DNA of 64,000 bases, from contig OY755038.1 in NCBI GenBank assembly GCA_963576565.1, positions 203,829,013 to 203,893,012 on the forward strand, in the 5' to 3' direction. Below are positions 1-14,000 of the stretch, piece by piece. The stretch's first letter is position 1, and each line of letters begins with the position of its first letter. Both the position numbers and the translations under genes were made by a program. The stretch comes from Aspidapion aeneum (taxonomy: Eukaryota; Arthropoda; Insecta; Coleoptera; Brentidae). Under the pieces are notes generated by a model. It did no database searches. It was not told the DNA's origin and saw only the letters and a program-made list of their open reading frames with translations.

Positions 1-2009
1 AGCCTAACTTAATAAAATTTGATAAATTATGTAAAAGTGGACTCAAATTTCTAAAATTTTTAAATTTTAATTTAAAAATACAATCTGCCAATTCTTTGAC
101 ACCAAAGCATGGACACAAAAAATAATGAAAATCTAAACTACTGTATATCGTTACTTAATAACTTCTTACTTAAGAAGAAAAAGTCATGAAAGAGGTTCTA
201 TTTATAAATAAATTTGTTATCGAATGCTGGTACTGTATACGGGGTATCTTTATAAATAATGTAATTTTTTACTGTAACTTACCAACGCGTCATTTGGTTT
301 TCTACTTGTTTCCACCAATTTAGTCAGCGGACAAAATATAACAATTTTGCCTAAGAACTTAACCGACCTTGTAGGTTTGATAATAACGAAGTTGGCAATA
401 TTGCCGACTTTAATTTAAATGCCCTGTATGTTTTAGAGTTTCTAATTAACAGCTACATATGTGATTATCAGTTTAACTGTCTACTGTATATTTTCTAATT
501 TTAGAAATGCTGGGAAAAATGTTAATATAAAATATGTGCATTTTTCAAATATATTACTGAACATTTTCTAATTTCGCATTAATTTTAACACATAATTTAA
601 AGTTGACTATCATCAAATATTTATAAGGTGTTATAAGTTCAAAAATTTTATGTATTAGTGCACTTAAGTGGTGCCTAATAAATAAAATTCTTTATAAATT
701 GACATCCTTGAGTTACAAAACTAACTAAAACGGTATACACATTAAAAAGACGTTTTTCTAGTTATAGCAATTGGTAAAATTAAGAAGGTATCTTAAACTG
801 CATAACCGGTATCAAGGCCAACACAAAAATAGAGGCCACGACCCTGAAAAAATCAGCTGTTCTCCCGGGGCTGAATTTTACATTGGGTCTTATGGGAGGT
901 CAGATGTTTTTTTATGATATTTTCAAAATGGCACTGCCGATTTCCGCAAAATTTCAGTGAAATATTCTCAGACACCATCCCGATATTCCACCAAAGGTTT
1001 GTAATAGAAGCAACATGATTAAAAGGTTAAAATCTTCAAGATTTAGCATTCCTTATTTTGAATTCAAATTACCCGCCATGTACCACATGCCAACTGTTAT
1101 ATTTGACATGTATTTGACTTTGTCATATGTGATTGTCACATTCGTTTCTGCTTTAAACTTAATTTTTGTGTGAGCTAATGAAGCGGCTATGAAAAATTAG
1201 GGCTTACTATACATTTAAAAAGAATTGTTCTGCCAGAATAAAGTAAAAACAATCTCAAAAACGGCTTTATTTAACAAAAAATCAAATATCCATGAACCGT
1301 CATTCCAATTTCAAAATTTTAAAGACAATCAGCTGTGTCGTAACGTGACCATCAAAAAAAAATCAGCCCCGGATGTGACGTCAACAAAGTGGAGGATCGT
1401 GGCCCGTCCATTTTGATAGCCCTGCCGGTATGAATGAATTAGATGTTTTGACATACGTGTCCCCTCCGAACATGTCGAAATAGCGGGAATTTTTTTGCGG
1501 CTTAAAAAATGTGAACAAATCGTATGCGTGGTTTATTCAGTTCGACATCTGAAAGATGTCAATTAGGTCCTGCGCTAGAAAAATTTGGGCGTCTCGTGGC
1601 AGAATCAAGCTATATTGAAAATTTAGCTTAATCACTACTTTACCATGGGTTATTATGTTTAGTTGACACCCGCCTCTGATAGTGTGGTGACGGAGCTTAA
1701 TAGTTTTGTAGCAGATCTGGAAGACACAAGTGCCTGAACCCTGCGAAGGTTCATATTATTAACATAAGGTAGAATCAATAAAAACTGCTTACCGTGCTTT
1801 AAATTATCATCACTAGCCAGCTGTTTCAATTAAATTTCGCACATTTGCAGGTCAAAAACGATTTAAATAACTGTAAAATTATTTAAAAATCTTTATATCT
1901 CAGAGAATATTATACTAAAAAATAATGCTTATCACGGTTTTTAGTTTTAAGAATTTTTTTCTTATACATTTTTTTTGCTAAAAATTTGTAATTTTTGTAT
2001 TAATTTTAG
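1..2009. other. Non-coding sequence upstream of the first visible AQR exon (intron)
   Basis: No exon of AQR or of any other gene could be recognised here. Because the first visible AQR exon begins in mid-codon after an acceptor site, this stretch should be intron. It is AT-rich and holds one inverted-repeat element (801-1432, listed separately). Confidence 0.6.
801..1432. mobile_element. Degenerate MITE-like element with imperfect terminal inverted repeats
   Basis: The left end (CATAACCGGTATCAAGG, then GAGGCCACGACCCT near 832-845) reappears inverted at the right end (GGATCGTGGCCC near 1393, then GCCGGTATG at 1424-1432). Further in, CCCGGGGCTGA on the left pairs with TCAGCCCCGG on the right. 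No transposase frame is visible and no target duplication is clear. Confidence 0.45.
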
Positions 2010-5000
2010 GGCATTTGAACTCTTGCGATCCGGCTTGGATAGATCAAAATATTTGCTAGTAAAAGAAGCCAAGATCATTGCAATGACATGTACGCATGCG
2101 GCTTTAAAGAGAAAGGAACTTGTAGAAATGGGTAAGCATATAAAAAATAAAATATCTTATAACAAACTAAAAAAAATTGTAAAACCTTTTCCCGCGAGGT
2201 TATGTCTTGTTTTTCAAAATGTTTGCACTTTTTTATAATAATATCATTCTATATAAAATATTATGAATATGCGACGTTGAGATACTTCATACAAAGGAAA
2301 TATCTTATTAATTAAATGAAGAATTTTAAATACGAAATATTATATTGTATGTAACTTTTATAACTACTTTTAATATTTTTTTCTTGTTTCACGAATTTTT
2401 TCCTGTATTCTTAACGTTTATAAGGAATTTTTTAGCTAATAAACTGTTTGATATATAGTTTTAGAAATAAAAAGTAATTTTTTTATCCTTAACTTATTAA
2501 AAACTCTTTTTATTGGCGAATAAACGTTAGAATTGGCGTGAAATGTCTAACTCAAATTTAATCAGCGTTAATTCTTTTAGGATTTAAGTATGACAACATC
2601 CTAATGGAAGAGTCGGCGCAGATTTTGGAGATCGAAACATTTATTCCACTGCTTCTCCAAAATCCCCAAGATGGCTACAATCGACTAAAAAGGTTTGTAC
2701 ATTTAATATTTGTATATTTTGCACGAAACATGAAAGATAAAAACAAACTACAAGTTAGATTTTTAGGAGAAATGGACATACATATAAAAAAAATGGCGAC
2801 AGTCGTTTGACAGACTTTTTTAATCATTGTTCTCAATGACATTCAAGCCATTTGATTCGCAATATTTTACTTGCTTTTTCTTATCTTCCTGTAAATTATT
2901 TCATTAGTAAGAAACATGTATAGCCTCAATTGGTTATCACACACATTGTGACTGGTCCCATTTTTATATTTTCTCCGTATACTGCTATTTTGAATGGTTG
3001 TGTGGCCAACAACTTACGATCAGCAAACACTTGGTTTATTAAAAATAATTGAAAACTAAACTTGGAAAAAACCCAAAATATAATTTTTTCAACTAAACTA
3101 AAATTAAAAAATTACTTTAAGGTTAAAATTGTTAACCCTACCGGCTCTTAATATTTTGGGTCAACTAATTGAAATACACAAATTTTCAACGTTTTAAAAT
3201 GTAATGTTTGTCTAACTTTTTGTTTCCGCTTTAGTCATCTTGTCAAAAAAGTTTATCGTTTTTATGCATGTTAGGAAATTTTTAACTTTTTTAGTGTATT
3301 TAGGTTAGTTTAAGGATTTTTTTTATTATTCAGATATTTTTTGTAAAAATTTTGACTTGTAAAAAATTTGACTTGCTAGTATTGTTATTTACAAGCCGTA
3401 GTCAAATAAATTCTAGATTCATGAAATTCTTGATCTTTTAGCAAAACGAATGGTCGTTTTTGATGAAAAATTCTTTGCGCAGTTTTGGTTTTATTTTTAA
3501 TGTTCCGACTCTTCAATACAACAGTCTTAGTGGATTGAAATGTTATTTTTCAAAGACATTATTTTATGTGTTTAATTTTTTGAACAAGTAAAAGCAATTC
3601 ATGCTTATTTTAAAAGTAACCCGTGTATATCGTATATCATACATAAATCAACACAATATTTTGTCTAAAACGCCACACTAATTTTTATTTGGAAATGTGA
3701 AGCTTCTTCTTTCTTAATAACTTTTGCTATCTACAGATTTCTTTTCGCCATAACATTTTATTAATTCTAAACTATATGCAATTTATTGTTAAATTTTAGA
3801 TGGATAATGATCGGTGATCACCACCAACTGCCTCCTGTCATTAAGAATATGGCTTTTCAAAAATACTCCAACATGGAGCAGAGTTTGTTTACTCGTCTGG
3901 TCAGATTAGGAGTTCCTACTGTCGAATTGGACGGACAGGGTCGTGCTAGACCTAGGTAAGTGACATGGTCTACCAATAGAGTCGACAAAATATACATATA
4001 ATTTTCTTTTTTATCAACTAAACCTAATATGTAAGCTAAAGGGTTATCTAAAACATAAAATCAACAAAAATAAAAGAGGTTTGGTAGACCATTTTTTGAT
4101 TATATATAATTTTTGGTATAAAAATCCCAAATTGTACTTTTTTTTTAAATTTAATTTCTTTTTAAATTAAATTTTTAAACTCATAGAAACTGCCAGTTTG
4201 CCTCAAACAGTTACTTCATTATAAATCAAAATATATCGAGAGCTTACATCAGATAGTGTTAAATACGCCACATTACATGATTTATTTCTTTGTTTATAGT
4301 TTTTAGTTTCTTAAAAATGTAATTTTTAATTTTTATCCTTAAAACTAAGCAATTTCAAAAAAAAATGTGGGGTTATTAGTCGCTAAATCTTTTTTAATTT
4401 AGATAATTTTTAAGGAAAAAGCATATTCGGGGTTTTTCGGTAGTATGTTGGAATGTATTACATTAGTTTTGTTAGTAGTCAGTAGCGTAGTTAAGAAATA
4501 TGTAATCATTGTAAAAACTGTATTATGAAGAGGGAACTTGTGGAAATCTGATTCCTGCAGTACCCAATTATCTGCGTTTTTTAAAAGAATTCGATTGTTT
4601 TGCTTCGAAAATGTTTGTTTTATACTTTAAAATTTTTACCTGCCTGCATTTGAATATATTTTTGCTGTTTTACAACTATTGCATCCCTTTTTCGTTCATA
4701 AAATGTTTGTCTGATGTTTCGAAATTTTTTGGTGCCACAATTTCCTAAATATTGTTTGTTATTTCTAAACTAGCACATGTGGTGTGTTGTATTGAAAATC
4801 TTCTACTCTTGTTTCACTAGAAACGTATAAAGATTTAGACTCAAGTGGCCCAAGAACTCCAGTATGGATTCTTTGTTTAAAACTCGTAAACAATGATTGA
4901 GTATAAACAAAATTTCGGACTTCCATTGTCTTTATTTACACATTCTGGTTAGAGATACTTACTAACCGAAAAGTGTTTAAAATAAATGAGAGAGAATTGA

Positions 5001-8000
5001 TGTTCATATCGCTAGCCTTGCCTTCCTGTAAAACAGTAACCCTGGATTTAATTTTTTTTTAATTGTATTAAATATGCTATGCTTTTTTGGGGAGAATGGG
5101 ACAGCATTCTCTTAATCAGAGCGATGAAGTTAAACAGATACAATCACACTTTTCTTTTCAGTATTTGCAGCCTTTACCAGTGGCGATACAAAAACTTGGG
5201 TAACTTAAAACACGTGGAAAATTGGCCGGAATACCAAAAAGCAAACGCAGGATTCGCGTTTGACTTTCAACTGATTGACGTGCAGGATTTCAATGGAGTT
5301 GGCGAATCAGAACCCAATCCTTATTTCTACCAGGTAAGTGCGATAGCGGGGTAGACAATGACTGTGACGTGACACGCTTGGAAATGGTGGCAAAAGTTCT
5401 ATTATGGTAAATCTTTTACAATTTTTATAAAAAAAGTAATTTTTGTAGCGAAAGCATCGAATTTTTGAAAAATTGTACGTTGAAGCTGGCTTGGACAGTT
5501 ATTACAAATTATTTTTGATGTTTTTCGCTAGAATGCACGGTTTCACTACAATATAATTTTTTTGTATAATTTACATTTTTAGTGACCACCCCCAAGGGGT
5601 ACCATCCACCGAACTTTAAAACCCAAAAGTCGATGTCTTATGTTTCAAAAAAAGATACTAAAAATTAATTCTACCTAAAATAAAATAAGCATGGGTATTA
5701 TTTAAATTGTTTTACGACCAATATCTCAAATTAATTTACTTGATTTAGCAAAAAAAGTGTTTATACAAAAAATTTTATACTTTGTAAAACAAGCTCAAAA
5801 AAAATTAAAATCGGAGCACTGGGTTTAGCTATTGGGCAGCCATTTAAGATGGCGGCCAAACGACCATAACCACGTGACCAAATATTTACTGCTGTGGGTG
5901 TTTAACAAAGCCCCGCAACAAAACTGAGCGCACATATTAGGGCATACGTGACATGAGCTAACGCCTAGACTATATGCCGTAGTTAGCTCATTTTGTCATT
6001 CTTTTGATTTATTTCACTCAACTAGAAGCGTATTTTTTTTTACAGAACCTGGCAGAAGCCGAGTACTGCGTGGCAGTGTTCATGTTCATGCGTCTTATTG
6101 GGTATCCTGCGCACAAGATCTCCATTTTGACAACTTACAACGGACAAAAGCATCTCATCCGTGACGTCATCAATGCGAGGTGTGCTGATAATCCGTTGAT
6201 AGGACGCCCTCACAAGGTAAACTTTTCCTCTTGTTTAAAAGCAATTTATTCGTAATTGAAAAAATAATATTTTTTGAACATATTCTTTAGGTAAAGTAAC
6301 AATTGTGTTTTAACAAATACTTTTGGGTGTTTATCGTACGTTTTTAAAAACACTATCGAACACGTCGATTTTATTTGCGCGTAGTACACTTTTTGGATAT
6401 CTTGAAATTTTTGTAGCACCTTCAAGGGGTGGTAAACTTTACTCCTATATTTTGAATGTGGAAATTGGGCCGAGTACAACCTTGTTTTGAAGATCTCTTG
6501 AATGTCTTTACGAGCTTTTTGAAAATCTTTCAATTCGTTATTGAGAGATTTGCCCTCAAAGTTGAGTTACTATAATGCGCTAAAAAATTAAATTTTGCGA
6601 GGGGTACTTTTTGGCTGTCTTAAGATAGCAGGCACTTCCTTCAAGGGGTATATTTTCATTAGGAATAATGAATCGAGTGATAATAACATTACAGTTTATA
6701 TTTGCACAGGTAATACTCAGAAATAAATACAGGGGCTTATTTAGACTGTTCTAATTCTTCGCTTACATAGTTTTAACATTATCTTGTTTTGAAGATCTCT
6801 TGAATATATTGACAACCTTTTTGAAAATTTTTCAATTAATTTTTGAGATATTTGCCCACAAAATTTAGTTACCATAATGCGATCAAAAATAAAATTTTGC
6901 GAGGGTATACTTTTTGGCTGTCTTAAGATGTTTGTAGCACGCGCTCCTTTCTTTTGAGTAGGGATAATGAATCGAGTGGAACCTTCTTTTGAAGGTATCT
7001 TAAACATTTTTAGAAACTATAAAGCGATTAAAAAAAAAATGTTATTTCGAAGAAAATGAAAAAAAGAACATTGATATATTTTTTACTCAAGGAACATTTT
7101 ACTGTGACTCTTATTTCTTAACTATTTATTTTTTATTTTTATATTCGTGGGCCAAAGTAAGTAGTTGGCGCGAAATCTGCCATTAAAAATAAACTTCAGC
7201 GCATGGGTGTGAACAGCGAAGATATTTAACTAAAGTATAGATGACGCAAATTCTTATATTATCCACTAAATCTTGCACGCACGCAAAAAAAATGTCTTGC
7301 ACGTTTTCTCAGGCAACACTGTAAACAATCAAAAGTAACGAAAAAACCATGGGTGTGCAGGTTTTTTGGCAGTAAAATAAAACTATAATGTAATATATTT
7401 AAAGAAAAAACGAACGACAGTTTTATAAGTCAGTATAAGGATAAAAATGCACTATCAATTTCGCTAAATGTTAATAAATAGTATATCACATTACATATTT
7501 TGAAAATACTACACTCTTTATCTTTATTTTTAGGTTACTACAGTTGACAAGTACCAAGGTCAACAAAACGACTACATTCTTTTGTCGCTTGTCAAAACTA
7601 AGGCTGTGGGACACTTGAGGGATGTCAGACGTTTGGTAGTTGCAATGTCTCGTGCCAGATTGGGTCTCTATATTTTCGCCAGAGTAGGCTTGTTTGAAAA
7701 TTGTTTTGAGTTGAGGCCGGCATTCGAACAGGTATAAACTTCAATCATTCTTTATCATTTCTTTTTCGATCCTTACTTCCTCTCCATATACTTCTATGTC
7801 TCTCCTCGGAGAGGCTGACATATATTCGGGCATCGTTTCCCGCCGCAGTCTCTTGAGTGTTCTGTCCATTGTTTTGGTTTGATGATCTGAATGTTTTTTA
7901 TTGGGTTTTTTACTGTAGAAATTAATTTTCGTACTTCAGAACTCTGCCTACCTCCTACATGTGTATTTATATCGTGGCATTTGCGCTCGAACATTTAATT

Positions 8001-11000
8001 TTTTCCGTGCGTATCAAATTTTCTAGCTGTCTTCTGGTTTCTCTGTAGATTTCTAGGTCTCTTTGCTCTTTAGTACTCAGCCATTTCAAGTATGTGCGTT
8101 TTTCTCCCTGACTATTTCCTTTATTTCGTCCGTCCACCACATCTTATTGTTATTTCTATTATCTTGATTTTACCAGATGGTAGTCAGATCCACAGGTAAC
8201 ACCACGAAGTGCTCGCACATCATACCACTTCAATTCCGAGTGTTGTCCACCTTATATATCGATGAATATCCTTATGTTTAAAAAAAAACATTATTTATTT
8301 TTAGGTTGTGGGTTTAACACAATTGCATCCGTCTCAAGCCATTATAATTTGCTACTTTCTCTCCAAGTGGTCTTACCACTCTGCTTTGGGTTTGTCTATC
8401 AGTTCGACTATTTAAATCGCCAAGCATAATTATTTCCCTGCTATTACCGATTTTGCTGATAGTGTCATCAAGTTGGTCAAAGAACATTTGTTTTGTAGCT
8501 AGTCTTTCATCCTCTGATGGTGCATAGCTGCCTTTATTATGTCCCAGCATATTCATGTTAACTCGAAGTATGTTTTTAGTAATCTTTAGATGCTCAATGA
8601 TAAATAAGGCCCTGACTGTGACGCAACAGCTTGAAAAGTGCACCCCGACACCAAATATGATTCCGGTACGTATCAACTTTCAAAGCCTCCTGCTTATCAC
8701 AAAAAAATTACCAAATCTTTTTGTTTTATTGACTGAACTTACACATTATTATCTGATTATTTACTATCTCTTTTTAATGTATTAGTAAGGGTGCCTAATA
8801 ATCTTAGACACCCATGATATCAATGGACAAACTACTCGTTTTATTTACGAAACTCACATATTATCATCCAGATACTTACTCTCTCTTTAGAAATAAATGT
8901 ATTGGTATAATAGATTTTTTATGGATATGCAGTTACGAAATTTTCTGGCATTTTCGTTTATTACATTTACTGATATTATTTACTTATTATTGCTGAAATT
9001 CTAAAACAGCCCTGGCATTATTTTGCTAATTTGTGACCATATGTCAATCACTTTTTTCCATCAGTGCTATGAGTTAAGTAGCAATAAAAAATAAGCTGTG
9101 CAGTACAGAGATGCAAATGGGTGTTCGAAAATCACAATTAATGTCAGGGTGCACTTTTAAAGCTACGTCATGAGTCAGCGCCTTATTGCTTTAGTTGTGG
9201 AAACAAAAAGTGCAAAAAATATAATGAGTAATGCTTTTTTTATCAAATTAAATTATAGGAATTTTTTAAATTTATTTGTTAAAATGTAATTTTCAATTAG
9301 CTATTCTATCTGTTCTTAGACAGTAAATGTGCAAAAAAACAAAAGAAAAAAATATATTTTTGGGGTAGGTTTGGTGAGCATTTGCTAATTTAAAGCTTTT
9401 TTAACCAAAGAAGAACACTTCCTTTTTCTTGCACTTAGAAAACAACATAACATATATACTATAACTATGGTGTAAGCATTGGCCATCGTACTATATTTCC
9501 GTTTCAGTCTGTTTGTAACAAAGGCTCATAACTTGAAAAATGCCTAACCGATTTCAATGAAATTTCACACATTTTATGGTTTATGGCAGTTTAGACCAGT
9601 TGATTTGAATAGTTTTTTTTGGAACAGTTGTAAAATGGAACCAACATTAATTTTTACACAAAATATTTACATTATAAAAATTATCTATTTAATATGGTTT
9701 GTTTGGTATCAGGTTATTAAATTTGTAGGTAAAACACAAATTTTAGCCTGTTTTGATACTGTCACCATCCTAAAAAAGCCTCATTACTGTGATCGTATAC
9801 TTAGATATCCACCAATTGACAGAGTATTTTTTTTGTTCTAGCTGACGAAAAGACCAACCAAACTACATCTAGTACTAAACGAACTATATCCATCTCAAAG
9901 ACAGGCAAATCAAAGACCTCAACAAACGATGATTATCGAAGACATGACCCATATGGCCAACTTTGTTTATCAGTATTATAGTGACAGGGTGAAGCAGCTG
10001 AAAATGCATTACGGGGTAAGAAGCTTTAATTTTCTAATTTTTCAATGATATCTCCTAAACGGTGAAATACTGTCAAAAAACTTACAAATGGAAAAAAAAA
10101 ATGGGATGTTGCCAATTTCGCACATTTTTGATACTCATCGTTTGCTTACTAAAAATCATAGGGTTCGGCTACTAGCAATGGCCAAATACACTAGAAAATT
10201 TAATTTATCCCGTAGCGTTCTTAGATTTTATAAACTCGAAAATTTGAAAATGTATCAATAAGATTTATTTTGTCTACGTGTTAAAGGAGCTAGAATTTCT
10301 TTTAAGCAACCTTCTACTATTTTGAATATTTATTTTTTCGAGGTTTTAGCACTAGTTTAATGCATTTGCTTTGGTAATAATAAATAATTGTGATTTTTTG
10401 TCTTAGTATAATCAAAAAACTTGGGAGAAACCTGGCAACGTGGCCCCTAAGTCTCATGAAGGCATCATTTCGTCACATCCCGGAGAAGATAGAGACACTG
10501 ATAGTGAGGACGAAGAAGGCAAGTTTATTATTGCATTTTTAGCATAAAACTGATGCCATTGTTGTGTTGCCAGATTTGAAGGTTTACCTTCAATATGATG
10601 GTATTTGAACAAAAATTTTGACTATTGCAGGATTGAAGGTTTTTATCCGAATTTGAAGGATTTTGACTATTTTGAGGAAAAGTTATATATTTTGCAAATA
10701 TTCTAATAATTTTACCAAACTTAACTTATGTAAGTAAATTTAAATACTTTATTTTTAATTTTAGTGTTAATAATTTATGATTTACGTTATAAATCTTTTA
10801 TTTGTTTTTTGTTTTGTTTTTTCCTCCATTTTTTTTTATTTGTTCATGGTATAGAGTTTTTTTTTTGATTTGGTGTCGACTTAATTAATTCCTCTAATAT
10901 TAAATTATTTTAAAAATCCTGGGTTTTTGTCACTTAATTGAATTAAAGTCTAGCAACACTGACATGGTTACAAATAAGGCAACGCGATGAGCCACATTCG

Positions 11001-14000
11001 TCTAATATTAACGTCACTTTTGCATGACGGACGTTTCAGTTTATTTAAACCATCATCAGACATTTACTTAATCCCTTGCATTTGTTGTAATTTAAATAGT
11101 ATTCCTGACCGTTGAAACTGTAAGTTATTTTAAAAATCCTGAAAATCGGTCAATAAAAATCACTTGTTTGTTCGTTTGTAACGCTTCAGTTTATTGAAAC
11201 CATCATCAGACATTTACTTCTGTGTACGTTGCACTTCTCCGTAGACCAATCCATGCCTTGAATCCCTGGCATTTGTTGTAATTTAAATATTATTCCTAAC
11301 GGTTGAAACTGTGAATTATTTTAAAAATTCTGGGAATGGGTTAATAAAAATCTTTTGTTTGTTCGTTTGTCACGTTTCAGTTTATTCAAACCATCATTAG
11401 ATATTTACTTCTCTGTACGTTGCATTTTTCCGTAAAACCATCTATGCCTTGAATCCCTGGCATTTGTTGTAATTTAAATATTATTCCTGACCGTTAAAAC
11501 TGTAAATTATTTTAAAAATCCTGGAAATCGGTCAATAAAAATCTCTTGTTTGTTCGTTTGTAAGGTTTCAGTTTATTCAAACCATCATCAAACTTTTACT
11601 GTACGTTGCACTTCTCCGTAGAACGAAGTGTGTAGAGGCAGGCATGGGATTCGAACCTACCAACTTATGGCGGCAAAGCGAACGTATACGCACTGAGCTC
11701 CCAGGGCCTCACAACTAATACCAAACATGCCAGTTCATCCTGTAGCAAGCGATCTAGCCTCAAGAGGCTAGGCTTGTGCCGGATGTCAATTTTTTAAATT
11801 ATTTAAACGACAATCTGGGGTCTTTATAGCTATAATGGTTACTATGGGCAAGTTTCTTCTATGGGCTTACCACGGATCTCTTTAAAAAAATATATTATAA
11901 GAATTATGTTCGCAAATCACTTCGGGATGGAGATCCATTATTAAAAGGAAAACTAAAAGAAAATAGGCAGTCAAAAACAAAACGTTAAGTTTCTTAACTT
12001 TGTTCATAATCAGTGTTACCATTCTACAATCCTTTTAAAGAATTTCAGTGTTTGGGCAGCTATTTCTCGGCCAATAACTAACTATCCAGTGAGGCATAGA
12101 AACCCAAAAATATTCCAAATGAATCACTGGAATTTTAGAAAGGAATGTGTTTACGAGTACTAACTTACATATATGATAATTTTGTTTTAAATATTCAGGT
12201 GATAATGAAAAAGAGGCTGAAAAAAAAGGACAGCAGAAGCCGGTGCCGATTCAAGATGAACCTATCAACGAACCTGTGAGTGAAGAGCCGTCGTCAAACT
12301 TGCAGCCACAACACGTCCAGGTAATAATAATAGTTTTTTTCTAATACCTGTTTTACACTGACAATTATTTCATGGATTTCTGTATGGATTTATAAATTTG
12401 TTCAAGTTCATTTCATCATGCTGCCGTATAATGCAGCTCACAATTGCCGTAAACTTTTCTGTTAATTTATATCATAACTGTTATATTTAAATTGAAGCTT
12501 TTGAAATATATTTGTTTGTAGTAAAAGAGTCAAATTAGTTCATATTCTTTGTATTATATCACAACTTTATAAATCACATTTTTGAGTACAATTAATAAAT
12601 ATAAGACGCGGGCTAGTTACAGTTCATTAGATGCGGACTGGACAGCAGTTGTCGACAGACTGACGATGTCGTCCCCGCTACGGTTTCTTGTATTTTTTCG
12701 TAGCATTTGTAGCATCGTAGTATCGTAGCAAGAATTGCTGTACTTGCATGCCACAATTACACAAACATTTCATATAAAAAAGCTAAGTACGCGAAAATGG
12801 TATTCCGTAAAAAGAATTGAGATAAAAGTAAAGCCAAGTTCTCCAATACAAATTTCAAAATGAAAGGTTCTTACTAGTTTAGAATTTTTTTTTTTGAAAC
12901 TTTGCTGTTACAGCCAAACTTCTTTATGTTCAATTTAGCACTGTGTCTAAGAGTCATTTGCAGCCATAATAGTCAGTGTAAAACAGGTATAAGTAATACT
13001 TTTTAAGAAACCTTAAGACCATGCATTATTCAAATTTGTAGTAATTGAAAAGATATTGGGAATGGCAGCATGGTTAAATGCTATTTATTAATTATTCATG
13101 GAAAATTATTACTGTATGAAAGATAAGAAGAACTGCATATGCATAAAATATGCAACGGTAAAGTAGAGGGATGAAATTTATGATACCAATTGTTTCCCCT
13201 AGCGCGACGTCTTTTCTTTCGACAGTTCATAAAGAAAATCGATAGAGGGTAGTTATTATTTTAAAAGCAAGCATAAAATGTCGAAAATTTAGACGATAAC
13301 TACGTAACGTATAGCCCTTTTTTTCAAGCTTGTTCTTTTTTATAATATTTAATGCCGTGTCTACCACAAACTAAGTTTATGGCTTCGCCAGCAAAGCAAA
13401 TTAGAGAGGGGGTCTGTTCTTTCATATTGATTCAAGAACTACCTAACGAATTAAATTCTCAAAAATACCACCGTTCTGTGCTAAACAGTATCCGAGCATG
13501 TTATAAAATGCAGTTCGGACATTACTTAGCATTCCAGGTGTAACTGATTGTAGGTAAGTGATTATTTTTGTTAATCCAATCCAAAGTGGTAGCTTGCATG
13601 CGAATAAATTTAACTTTTTGCATAGCCCCATAAAAAAAATATTGGGTGCCAAATCTGGTGATCTCGCTTGTAATAAGCCGCGTAGGAAACGTTTCATTTA
13701 AAAACAGTCTCACAGGAAAGTGTCATGAGCTGCATAAACCCATTTTGGTTAAAATCAACGTTTGGCACCTATCGAATCGCAAAAATGATATGGTCCTGCA
13801 ACAGAGCTCAATAATTTCTCCCTCGTAAAGACCAATGATATTGTCACCCAAATCAAAAAGTTTGTAAGGATACTGCATTATGCAAAGGTTTATTTTTTCG
13901 AACAATGAAACGATTGTGACGGCCATGCATTAAAAATAAACTTCCGTCTGTAAAACTAATATTTTTAATAAAATTTTCATCCTGATTTGCTTTTTCAATC

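Noticed and set aside
11633..11712. Functional tRNA gene
   Set aside because: The A and B boxes are present, but the acceptor and anticodon stems do not pair and a repeat array follows; a SINE head fits better.
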